A stretch of DNA of 64,000 nt, taken from NCBI GenBank assembly GCA_034120015.1, contig JAXEIF010000007.1, positions 62,001 to 126,000 of the forward strand. Reading direction: 5' to 3'. The number at the start of each line of letters is the position of its first letter. Position 1 is the stretch's first letter. This DNA is from CALXOJ01 sp034120015 (GTDB lineage: Bacteria > Spirochaetota > Spirochaetia > JAFGXN01). Below are positions 26,794 through 34,487 of the stretch, one piece after another. Under the pieces are notes generated by a model, which worked only from the letters and a program-made list of their open reading frames with translations, was not told where the DNA came from and ran no database searches. The translations under genes were made by a program, and so were the position numbers.

Positions 26794-27136
26794 TCAATAG
26801 TTCCTCGATTTTTTTATTGATAAGATAACCCTCTTCCAGCGAAGAATCCGCTACGAAAGTCAGCACGGGAGTATTGCGTAACCGCATTTTCTGAGCCAAT
26901 TCTCTTTGAATAATTCCCTTTGCCGAATTCAGTCCGGCAACGCTCTTTTTTGCTTTTTGCTGTCCATCAAAACAGCTGATACCGATTTTCGCATACGCAA
27001 AATCGGAAGAGACTTTTACATAAGTGACGGTCGCAAACGGGGAAATCCTGTGATCCTTCAGTTTGCCGGAAACCAGAAGCGATCCGACAATTTCCGTGAT
27101 CAGAGATTCCACCCGTTCGGGTCTGCGTCCGCTCAT
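26768..27136 (-). CDS. rbfA: Ribosome-binding factor A
   Basis: 122 residues, a KH-fold assembly factor that helps 16S rRNA 5' end maturation. It begins RPERVESLITEIVGSLLVSG, with the later SPFATVTYVKVSSDFAYAKI and KMRLRNTPVLTFVADSSLEEG typical of RbfA. It lies between infB (ATGA overlap) and truB. Confidence 0.96.
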   Translation of the reverse strand: MSGRRPERVESLITEIVGSLLVSGKLKDHRISPFATVTYVKVSSDFAYAKIGISCFDGQQKAKKSVAGLNSAKGIIQRELAQKMRLRNTPVLTFVADSSLEEGYLINKKIEELLIESPVSDK

Positions 27137-29751
27137 GCCTTTTTCCCTTTTTCATCGGACGGTTTGAGCCGTCGCTTGACTTCGACCATTTCGTACGCTT
27201 CGATTAAGTCGCCGACCTGAATGTCCTGGCAGTTTTCGATGCCGAGACCGCAGTCGAATCCCTCTTTCATCTCTTTGACATCGTCTTTAAAATGTTTGAG
27301 AGATGCGATTTTGCCGGAATAAATCTCGACGTTGTCACGGAACAGACGAACACGACCGTTTCTCTTCACCAATCCGGAAGTCACGTGACAGCCGGCAATG
27401 ATACCGATTTTCGGAACACGAAAAGTTTCACGAACTTCGAGCGTACCCAAAACTTTCTCTTCGTATTCGGGACTCAGCATACCTTCGAGAGCCAGTTCGA
27501 TATCTTCCACAACATCGTAAATGATGCTGTATTTGCGGATTTCGACTTTTTTCTCTTCGGCAATGGCCGCCGCTTTCGGAATCGGACGGACGTGGAAACC
27601 GATGATAATCGCGTTGGAAGCCATCGCCAGGTTGACGTCGTTTTCGACAATCGCCCCGACTCCGGTATGAATAACGTGAAGGCGGATTTCGTCGTTGCTC
27701 AGTTTTTCCAAAGCGGCCTGAATGGCTTCAACCGATCCCTGAACATCTCCCTTGATGATGACTTTCAGTTCGGGGAGATTTCCCTCTTTGTATGTACTGT
27801 AAAGATTATCGAGAGTAATCTTCTTAAGATTTTTCGACTCGATGGCCTTTTCCAGTTCCTGACGTTTCTGGGCGATGTTCTTGGCCTCTTTTTCGCTTTC
27901 GGTCACGGTAAAGGGAACCCCCGCATCGGGAATGCCGTCGAATCCGATAATTTCGACCGGTGTCGCCGGAGTTGCTTCTTTGATTTTTTTACCCGTATCG
28001 TTAAACATGGCCCGGACTTTTCCGGAGTAAACGCCCGCTACAAACGGATCTCCTGTGTGAAGAACCCCCTGTTGGATAATAACAGTCGAAATAATACCGC
28101 GGCCGTTGTCGACACGGGTTTCCAGAACAGTTCCTTCGGCACGACAGTCACGTCCGGCCTTCAATTCGAGCACTTCAGAAAGAAGAAGAATATTTTCAAG
28201 CAGGTTGTCGATTCCGGTTTTCTTCAATGCGGAAATTTCGCAAAAGATCGTATCTCCGCCCCAATCTTCAGGAACCAGTCCGTGCTCGGAAAGCTGCTGC
28301 TTGACCCGATCGGGATTGGCATCGGCCAAATCCATTTTGTTCACCGCCACAATAATAGGAACGCCCGCATCTTTGGCATGGTTAATCGCTTCAATTGTCT
28401 GCGGCATGACACCGTCGTTGGCGGCAACCACCAAAACAACGATATCGGTAATCTGAGCACCGCGGGCACGCATCAGCGTGAAAGCTTCATGGCCCGGCGT
28501 ATCGAGAAAAACGATTTCCTGATTGCCCTGCACCGTCACTTTGTAAGCACCGATGTGCTGCGTAATACCACCCGACTCGGTTTCGATTTTGTTCGATTCG
28601 CGAATGACGTCCAACAGACGCGTTTTTCCGTGGTCGACATGTCCCATAACGGTCACAATCGGAGGACGTTTTTCCATTTCCGATTCGTCGATAACCTGCG
28701 ACTCTATAACCGTTTCGTCATACAAAGAAACGACATTGACCTTACAGCCGAATTCATCGGCCAAAATCGAAGCCGTATCCGCATCCAGCTGATCGTTGAT
28801 GGTACACATCATGCCCATCGACATCAGTTTAGCAATCAGATCGGATGCTTTCAGATTCATTTTTTTTGCCAGTTCGGAAACCGTAATGGCATCCAAAATA
28901 TTAATTTCTTTCGGCACCGAATTGGTTTTCGCACTTTCCTTTTTGGCTTTCAGACTGAAAAGGATTTCTTCCTGTTCGCGTCTTTCTTCTTCTTTATTTT
29001 TTCCCTTCGTGTAAAATTTCTTAACCTTTTTTTGCGGCAGTGCGGCCGGTCCGGCGCCTCCCGAAGAACGGGGACCGAAAGAATTCCCTCCGAAGGTTTT
29101 TCCGTTGTTTCCGGACCGGTTCGCGGCACCGGAAGAAAATCCGGGACGCCCGCCTGCGGGACGATCTCCGAAACGGCCGTTTCCGGCAGCCCCGCCGGTA
29201 CGGTTAAATCCGCTCTGACCGCCGAATCGTCCGCCGTTTTCACCCGAACGAAAATACCCGGGACGATCCTGACCGTTACTGCCGAAACGGGAACCGGAAT
29301 CGAAACGGCCCGATCCGCGGTTGGTGAAACCGGAACGTCCGTCACCGTTCCGATCGCGGTTACCTCCGTTACGGGAAGGCCCGAAACCGAAATAGTCGGG
29401 ATTGGTTTTGGGACGCACGAATGTACCGGTACCGGCAGAAGTATCTGTCGGTTTACGGGTAACAGTCGCAGTTTTGACAACGGGAGTCGCTTCTTTCGGA
29501 GTTTCGACAGCCGGAGCAGCATCGGGTGCACCCGGTGCGGACGATGTCTCCGCGGACACGGCAGCCGCGACTGCGGACGCTTCGGAAGCCGCCGCCGTTT
29601 CCGCCGTTTCGGTCACGGAACCGGACTCTTTTTTTGCCGAAACCTTCACCTTAACGATCTTTTTTTTGACGACGACCGAAGCCACTGCCGGCTTTTCTTC
29701 ATTCGAGACACTTTTAACCAGTAACGTTTTCTTTTTGCTTTCTTCTTCCAT
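27133..29751 (-). CDS. infB: Translation initiation factor IF-2
   Basis: 872 residues. It is a GTPase that delivers fMet-tRNA and joins subunits. The N-terminal ~250 residues are low-complexity: Lys/Val/Ala/Thr-rich, then an RGG-like Gly/Arg/Phe/Asn tract (GRFDSGSRFGSNGQDRPG). The IF2N motif follows at ~285 (ITVSELAKKMNLKASDLIAK). The G domain has TVMGHVDHGKTRLLDVIRES (G1), DTPGHEAFTLMRARG (G3) and AVNKMDLADANPD (G4). Domains II-IV follow, ending with VKRNGRVRLFRD and the C-terminal barrel. It overlaps rbfA and is 12 bases after nusA. Confidence 0.97.
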   Translation of the reverse strand: MEEESKKKTLLVKSVSNEEKPAVASVVVKKKIVKVKVSAKKESGSVTETAETAAASEASAVAAAVSAETSSAPGAPDAAPAVETPKEATPVVKTATVTRKPTDTSAGTGTFVRPKTNPDYFGFGPSRNGGNRDRNGDGRSGFTNRGSGRFDSGSRFGSNGQDRPGYFRSGENGGRFGGQSGFNRTGGAAGNGRFGDRPAGGRPGFSSGAANRSGNNGKTFGGNSFGPRSSGGAGPAALPQKKVKKFYTKGKNKEEERREQEEILFSLKAKKESAKTNSVPKEINILDAITVSELAKKMNLKASDLIAKLMSMGMMCTINDQLDADTASILADEFGCKVNVVSLYDETVIESQVIDESEMEKRPPIVTVMGHVDHGKTRLLDVIRESNKIETESGGITQHIGAYKVTVQGNQEIVFLDTPGHEAFTLMRARGAQITDIVVLVVAANDGVMPQTIEAINHAKDAGVPIIVAVNKMDLADANPDRVKQQLSEHGLVPEDWGGDTIFCEISALKKTGIDNLLENILLLSEVLELKAGRDCRAEGTVLETRVDNGRGIISTVIIQQGVLHTGDPFVAGVYSGKVRAMFNDTGKKIKEATPATPVEIIGFDGIPDAGVPFTVTESEKEAKNIAQKRQELEKAIESKNLKKITLDNLYSTYKEGNLPELKVIIKGDVQGSVEAIQAALEKLSNDEIRLHVIHTGVGAIVENDVNLAMASNAIIIGFHVRPIPKAAAIAEEKKVEIRKYSIIYDVVEDIELALEGMLSPEYEEKVLGTLEVRETFRVPKIGIIAGCHVTSGLVKRNGRVRLFRDNVEIYSGKIASLKHFKDDVKEMKEGFDCGLGIENCQDIQVGDLIEAYEMVEVKRRLKPSDEKGKKA

Positions 29752-29763
29752 ACAGATCTCTGA

Positions 29764-31245
29764 TTATTCTTCCTCTTCTTCGTATTCGAAACTCAATCCG
29801 ACACCGCAATTCGGACAGGATGTCATGTCTGCGGTAATTTCGTGTCCGCATTCGGGACACTCGTAAACTTCGACTTCTTCGACAACTTCACTCTCATCTG
29901 CCGACTGCGTATTCTCTGCGTCTCCGATCGGGGCAACTGCCTCTTCGTTTTCGACAATATCGACCGATTCGGAAAGAATACGGTCAATCATCTCCCAATC
30001 GGCACCGGACAGTTCCGTAATTTCGGCCTTTGCCTCACTGCCGAGATTGAGCAGTTCCTCGATTTTTTCGATTCCGTGTGCCGCCAGAATATCGGCAATG
30101 CGGGCCGGAATTTCGGAGAGTTCTCTGATATTCTGAATTTCATCAGCCTGATTAAAAAGACTTTCGACGGCCTGTCTGAGTTCGGGCGAACGTTCCATTT
30201 CGGCAAACTGTTCTTCCGTTTTCACATCAATATTCCAATCGACCAGCCGGTTTGCCAACCGGACGTTTTGCCCCTGCTTTCCGATTGCAAGAGAAAGCTG
30301 CGATTCTTTAACAATTGCCAGAGCGGTTTTGGACTGATCATCCAAAATATAAACAGCTTCGGGCGAAGCGGGAGAAAGCGCATTGGCAATATATTTCTTC
30401 GGATCGGAATCATAGCGGACCACATCAATCCGTTCTCCCTCAAGCTCACTGATAATTCCCTGAATTCTGACGCCTTTCAGTCCGACGCAGGAACCGACAG
30501 GGTCAATGTCGCTGCGACGGGAGTAAACAGCCATTTTGGTTCGAAATCCGGCATCGCGAACAATGTTTTTGATTTCGATACTGCCGTCTGTCAGTTCCGG
30601 AATTTCGTTCTCGAAAAGTCTCTGAACAAATTCCGAATGAGTCCGCGAAAGCGTAATCGAAACATGCGGACCGTTTTTGGATACTTCGTAAACATAACAT
30701 TTTAAACGATCGTTCAGTTTGTAAGTTTCCCGGGGTGACTGAAATTTTTTGGGAAGAACTCCCTCAACACGTCCCAAATCGACAAAAATATTTCCGTTTT
30801 TCTCACGCTGATAATAACCGATAATCAGCTGTCCTTCTTTCTGCTTAAATTCGGAATAAAGTGAGTCTTTCTGAATATCACGAATCAGCTGCTTCATTTT
30901 CTGCTGTGCGGCCTGAACGGCTGAATAATCGAAATCTTTCAGGGGATCGACCTCGATGAAAAGCGTATCACCGATTTCGCTTTCCGGTTCCAGCTTCTTG
31001 GCATCATCCAATTCGATTTCTTTTACTTCCTCGTAAACATCTTCGACGACTTCTTTACGGGAATAGAGCGTCGGCACCCACCCGTCCGGCTCTTCGTTAA
31101 AACGAACCTCGGCATTATCGATTGTACCGTAATTCTTTTTATAAGCTGTCAGCAGAACCTCTTCGGTGACCTTTTTAATCAAATCTTCCGAAATTCCCAT
31201 TTCTTTCGCCAAATCGCGAAGAACTTCTCCGAACTTTTGAGACAT
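29764..31245 (-). CDS. nusA: Transcription factor NusA with an added C-terminal zinc ribbon
   Basis: 493 residues. NusA binds RNA polymerase and nascent RNA to modulate pausing, termination and antitermination. The N-terminal domain is followed by an S1 domain (YKLNDRLKCYVYEVSKNGPH) and KH domains (DPVGSCVGLKGVRIQGI and LAIGKQGQNVRLANRLVDW). A helix-hairpin-helix segment follows (LLNLGSEAKAEITELSGADW). After an acidic linker the last 34 residues form a CxxC-x10-CxxC zinc ribbon (Cys463, Cys466, Cys477, Cys480: YECPECGHEITADMTSCPNC) and an EYEEEEE tail. The ribbon is not part of the E. coli protein. Second gene of the block, 9 bases after rimP. Confidence 0.95.
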   Translation of the reverse strand: MSQKFGEVLRDLAKEMGISEDLIKKVTEEVLLTAYKKNYGTIDNAEVRFNEEPDGWVPTLYSRKEVVEDVYEEVKEIELDDAKKLEPESEIGDTLFIEVDPLKDFDYSAVQAAQQKMKQLIRDIQKDSLYSEFKQKEGQLIIGYYQREKNGNIFVDLGRVEGVLPKKFQSPRETYKLNDRLKCYVYEVSKNGPHVSITLSRTHSEFVQRLFENEIPELTDGSIEIKNIVRDAGFRTKMAVYSRRSDIDPVGSCVGLKGVRIQGIISELEGERIDVVRYDSDPKKYIANALSPASPEAVYILDDQSKTALAIVKESQLSLAIGKQGQNVRLANRLVDWNIDVKTEEQFAEMERSPELRQAVESLFNQADEIQNIRELSEIPARIADILAAHGIEKIEELLNLGSEAKAEITELSGADWEMIDRILSESVDIVENEEAVAPIGDAENTQSADESEVVEEVEVYECPECGHEITADMTSCPNCGVGLSFEYEEEEE

Positions 31246-31254
31246 TTCTTACTC

Positions 31255-31683
31255 CTATCCGTTTAGTTTCGCCTTTATAATATTATCGACGGGAACCGCT
31301 CTCTCTTCTCCGGTTTCCGTTTGAAAAACCGCGGTACGGTTATCGGAACGTACAATTATTCCCGAAAGGTAATCGGCCGCTCCTTTTTCCAGCCAACGGA
31401 CCCGACGCCCCGCAAATAATGACAATTCGTCTTCATATTTCAGCGTCCGGTCCAGTCCCGGGGAGGAAATTTCCAATCCGATATTTTTTTTATACAGCGT
31501 CTGCAATTTCAGGAACAACGTCTGATGCAGCAATGCACAGTCCTCTGTCGAAATACCGCCCGGTCTGTCTATGACAATCGAAAAATCGACAACGTTCCCG
31601 TTTTTTCGCATAGAAGCTTCGATTAAATGCAAATGAAGTGCTTCACATACCGGCTGAATAACGGAATCGATTTCCCGATTCAT
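31255..31683 (-). CDS. rimP: Ribosome maturation factor RimP
   Basis: About 142 residues. RimP assists 30S assembly. Recognisable blocks are VDFSIVIDRPGGISTEDCALL, NIGLEISSPGLDRTLKYEDE and DNIIKAKLNG at the end. I begin at ATG 31683 (MNREIDSVIQPVCE). An in-frame TTG at 31716 could add 11 residues but would start in the tail of the glyA terminator. There is no strong Shine-Dalgarno; AAAAGAG is the best candidate. It is the first gene of the ~14 kb block to murJ/HEAT; no convincing promoter was found in the short gap after the glyA terminator. Confidence 0.9.
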   Translation of the reverse strand: MNREIDSVIQPVCEALHLHLIEASMRKNGNVVDFSIVIDRPGGISTEDCALLHQTLFLKLQTLYKKNIGLEISSPGLDRTLKYEDELSLFAGRRVRWLEKGAADYLSGIIVRSDNRTAVFQTETGEERAVPVDNIIKAKLNG

Positions 31684-31714
31684 CACTCTTTTTTCCAAAA
31701 TTACCTCACGATAC

Positions 31715-31748
31715 AAAAAAAGAAGTCGAAAAAAACGACTTCTTTTTT
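31715..31748 (-). terminator. Symmetric intrinsic terminator after glyA
   Basis: AGAAGTCG (31721-31728) pairs with CGACTTCT (31736-31743), flanked by A-runs on one side and T-runs on the other, so it works in both directions. It ends the glyA transcript just before rimP. Confidence 0.9.
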
Positions 31749-31789
31749 CAAAGATCCTGTTATTTTTTTACCACAAATCGGGAAAACAG

Positions 31790-33298
31790 TCAACAGCAAA
31801 AACGTTTTTTTAATGCATCGACATCCAATTCGGGGTAAACCGGGAAACGGTCCAGCAACGCCTTTACACGTTTACGGGCCTCGGCAACAACTTCAGGTGC
31901 TACCGTATATTTGGATTTGCTCAATGTTCCGGCTTTCTCACCCGAAGTGATTTCGGCCGGTTTTGTTCGGGAAAGCACAAAATCAAAAATGGAAGCAATT
32001 TCCTTCATTTCCGGCTCTCCCATCCCCAATGTGGTAACGGCTGCGGTACCGATGCGCAGACCGCTCGTATACCAGGGACCGTTCGGGTCAAACGGCAATG
32101 CATTGCGGTTTAAAGTAATTCCGCATTCACGCACCACGCTTTCCGCCTGACGGCCGTTCAATCCGTAACCGGTCACATCAATCAGGAAAAGGTGATTATC
32201 GGTTCCGCCTGTTGCCACTTTCATACCCAAATCGATACAGGCTTTTGCCATAGAGCGGCAGTTCCCGACGATATTCGCCGCATACTGTTTATAGGCAGCG
32301 CCGTTCGCTTCCGTAAATGCAATGGCTTTTGCAGCCATCACATGAGGTAACGGACCGCCGATAACAAGCGGACAGCCTTTATCGACCGATTCGGCAAACT
32401 CTTTTTTACACAAAATCAAACCGCCGCGGGGACCGCGTAATGTCTTATGCGTTGTTGTTGTCACCACATCCGCATAAGTAACCGGATTATATTCTCCGGT
32501 CAGAACACCTCCCGCAACAAGACCCGCAAAGTGAGCCATATCAACCATGAAAACAGCTCCCGCTTTTTCGGCAATTTCTTTCATACGTTTGAAATTAATC
32601 AGACGGGGATAAGCCGAATATCCGGCCAAAAGAATCAGCGGTTTGATTTCCATCGCCTGTTTTTCGATAGCATCGTAATCGAGCAGTCCGGTTTCTTTAT
32701 CAACCGTATAAGAATACGATTCGAACATCTGAGCCGAAACATTGGACCGGTATCCGTGCGTCAAATGTCCTCCGGAATAATAATCCAACCCCATAAGGCG
32801 CTGATTGCCGCATTTTTCACGTATTTTATTAAAATCAGCCTGTGTCAGTTTGGAAGGATTCATTTCGCCGAATTCTTCCAGCATCGGCATTTGAATTTTT
32901 TCGTTTAGAATAGCCCAATATGCACAAAGGTTGGCATCCGCACCGCTGTGAGGCTGAACATAGGCATGCTCGGCTCCGAAAAGCTTACAGGCCTGCTCTG
33001 CGGCATAAGCTTCGATATCGTCAACGTTATCGCATCCCGCATAAAATCGGTGATACGGAATTCCCTCGGAATATTTATCGGTCAGAAGATTTCCCATCGC
33101 CAGTTGGGTTGAAAGCGACGAAAAATTCTCGCTGGCAATCAGTTTCAGATAGGATCTTTGCGATTCCAGTTCTTTTACGATTGACGAAGCTACATTGGGA
33201 GCCACTTCGGCCACCTTTTCCAAAGATGCCCAGTAAGCAATCATTCCTTCGGATACATTTTCGGCACCTTTTTCTTTAATGTAATCCAAAACCGACAT
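31790..33298 (-). CDS. glyA: Serine hydroxymethyltransferase (elongated type)
   Basis: 502 residues from ATG 33298, some 80 longer than E. coli GlyA. It interconverts serine and glycine while charging tetrahydrofolate with a one-carbon unit. Clear blocks are LKLIASENFSSLSTQLAMG, VQPHSGADANLCAYWAI, MVDMAHFAGLVAGG and the PLP-lysine motif TTTTHKTLRGPRGGLILC. Additional residues sit between ANLCAYWAI and GLDYYSGGHLTHG and at the N-terminus, as in Treponema/Chlamydia-type enzymes. The start has a strong GGAGGAGAG; an upstream in-frame ATG would start inside the leader hairpin region. A 16-codon leader ORF and a terminator-like hairpin lie upstream. Confidence 0.96.
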   Translation of the reverse strand: MSVLDYIKEKGAENVSEGMIAYWASLEKVAEVAPNVASSIVKELESQRSYLKLIASENFSSLSTQLAMGNLLTDKYSEGIPYHRFYAGCDNVDDIEAYAAEQACKLFGAEHAYVQPHSGADANLCAYWAILNEKIQMPMLEEFGEMNPSKLTQADFNKIREKCGNQRLMGLDYYSGGHLTHGYRSNVSAQMFESYSYTVDKETGLLDYDAIEKQAMEIKPLILLAGYSAYPRLINFKRMKEIAEKAGAVFMVDMAHFAGLVAGGVLTGEYNPVTYADVVTTTTHKTLRGPRGGLILCKKEFAESVDKGCPLVIGGPLPHVMAAKAIAFTEANGAAYKQYAANIVGNCRSMAKACIDLGMKVATGGTDNHLFLIDVTGYGLNGRQAESVVRECGITLNRNALPFDPNGPWYTSGLRIGTAAVTTLGMGEPEMKEIASIFDFVLSRTKPAEITSGEKAGTLSKSKYTVAPEVVAEARKRVKALLDRFPVYPELDVDALKKRFCC

Positions 33299-33314
33299 AT
33301 TCACTCTCCTCCTG

Positions 33315-33346
33315 CAAAAAAAGAAAAGAAGAGGCCGGAGCCTCTT
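33315..33346 (-). promoter_or_regulatory. Terminator-like hairpin in the glyA leader (attenuator candidate)
   Basis: On the minus strand AAGAGGC pairs with GCCTCTT (33329-33335 with 33340-33346, TCCG loop), followed by a T-rich tract (33328 down to 33315). It lies between the leader ORF stop and the glyA ribosome site. Confidence 0.6.
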
Positions 33347-33351
33347 GATTA

Positions 33352-33402
33352 TCAGCACCCGTTACCGGGAGAACATAGGAGGATATAAAAATAATTTTTC
33401 AT
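33352..33402 (-). CDS. glyA leader peptide, 16 residues
   Basis: ATG at 33402, five bases after a perfect GGAGG, then MKNYFYILLCSPGNGC and a TGA-TAA double stop. The coding bases TCCTCCT (33377-33383) are exactly complementary to the AGGAGGA of the glyA ribosome site (33307-33313), and partly to the leader's own GGAGG. The codons for SPGNG lie in a small CCCG-GTAA-CGGG hairpin. It looks like a regulatory leader whose translation would expose or hide the glyA start. Ser, Gly and Cys near the end fit the enzyme's pathway, but that is inference. Confidence 0.6.
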   Translation of the reverse strand: MKNYFYILLCSPGNGC

Positions 33403-33465
33403 AAGCACCTCCGTATACTATGCTTTAACATAAAAAAAGGTTGATGACAAGAGCTTACAGGGAAT

Positions 33466-34191
33466 TTAACAAAAATCTTTTTTACCTTCGTCGGAAATCG
33501 AATCCAAAGCTTTTTTGTCGAATACATATCCGGCTTTATAAATATTCGTAATAAAAGGATATGAGTCGTATTGAGCCAGCTTAAGTCTGATTCTTTTTAT
33601 ATGCACTCCGACTGTCGAAATATCTCCGAAAACTTCCCCCCACACCTGTGAATATATGTACTTGGAACTGAGCTGTTTGCCTGCATTTTTCAGAAGCACC
33701 TGCAAAACATCGAATTCTTTGTCTGCCATCCGAATTTTCTGCTGATGATATTCCAAATAACGGCCCTTTTCATGAAAGACAAAACCGTGAAAAAAAATCT
33801 GTCCTTCTTCGATATCACTCCGGTAATGCGAAATACGCCTGAAAAGAGCTTTTATCCATTCAAGAAAAAGTGACGGCGAAATTTTCCAAGGCAAAAGTGT
33901 ATCGGCTCCCGCCCGCAATGCTTCTGCCGCCCCGTTTTCGTCCAAATCGGAAATCAGCAGCGCAATCTGTACTGTCGATATTTTTCTGATTGTTGCCACA
34001 AACTGGGCAGTATTGACCGTATCCGCTTCATTTTGAAGCAAAATCAATGACGGAGGATCATTTCTGACAGAATTCAATACGTCTCCCGGATTGGAAAAGC
34101 AGCGAACCGAAAATCCGGCTCCCCATAAACATTTAAACAGCTGCTGCCTATTTTCCGAATCGGGGGCAACAAACAGAACAGAATTATGCAT
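33466..34191 (-). CDS. OmpR/PhoB-type response regulator with a degenerate receiver
   Basis: 241 residues. The N-terminal ~120 residues have the receiver fold (VLFVAPDSENRQQLFKCLWG ... ISDLDENGAAEALRAGADTLLPWK), but the phospho-acceptor position that normally reads LLLD reads SLILLQNEAD (Gln instead of Asp), and the acidic pair near the start is reduced. The switch Lys (PWK) is kept. The C-terminal winged helix is normal: MADKEFDVLQVLLKNAGKQL, SQVWGEVFGDISTVGVHIKR and TNIYKAGYVFD. Unphosphorylated control is therefore likely. No histidine kinase is nearby. It is the last gene of the RND efflux operon, nine bases after the PII-like gene. Confidence 0.85.
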   Translation of the reverse strand: MHNSVLFVAPDSENRQQLFKCLWGAGFSVRCFSNPGDVLNSVRNDPPSLILLQNEADTVNTAQFVATIRKISTVQIALLISDLDENGAAEALRAGADTLLPWKISPSLFLEWIKALFRRISHYRSDIEEGQIFFHGFVFHEKGRYLEYHQQKIRMADKEFDVLQVLLKNAGKQLSSKYIYSQVWGEVFGDISTVGVHIKRIRLKLAQYDSYPFITNIYKAGYVFDKKALDSISDEGKKDFC

Positions 34192-34199
34192 AGCCGCTC

Positions 34200-34487
34200 C
34201 TACAAAATCATTTCCGCATCGGAGACAAACATTTTTAATCCTTCCCCGGGAAAATTGGATTTCAGAATGCGAAAAGAATCACGCAAAGATGCCAGGCGGT
34301 CATCTTCGCAGTAAATGACAAGAATGAAATTTTCCTGCGGCCAGACGGCATCCCCCCATTTCTCCCCTTCCGTTCCGACACCGTGAACATTTTCGATTTT
34401 GGTGTATGCGGTAATCTGCAGATCTGAAAAAATGTCTTCAAAATCTTCGTAAATCGAATTATTGCAGATAATTTCAATTCGCTTCAT
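34200..34487 (-). CDS. PII/GlnB-fold-like small protein in the efflux operon
   Basis: 95 residues. It reads like a ferredoxin-fold PII relative: MKRIEIICNNSIYEDFEDIF, then a strand-turn (ITAYTKIENVHGVG), a short T-loop-like part (GEKWGDAVWP) and LVIYCEDDRLASLRDSF. PII-like small proteins adjoin heavy-metal or multidrug RND pumps in other bacteria (e.g. the DUF3240 group), so a sensor or modulator of the pump is plausible. I cannot assign a ligand. It overlaps the end of the RND gene by 14 bases, implying coupled translation. Confidence 0.6.
   Translation of the reverse strand: MKRIEIICNNSIYEDFEDIFSDLQITAYTKIENVHGVGTEGEKWGDAVWPQENFILVIYCEDDRLASLRDSFRILKSNFPGEGLKMFVSDAEMIL

Noticed and set aside
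27292..29724. 810-codon open frame on the plus strand opposite infB
   Set aside because: Antisense shadow of a biased, repeat-rich gene; low-complexity translation and no start signals.
31684..31716. TTG start of rimP at 31716
   Set aside because: It begins in the T-run of the glyA terminator; ATG 31683 fits the RimP N-terminus better, although this start remains not proven.
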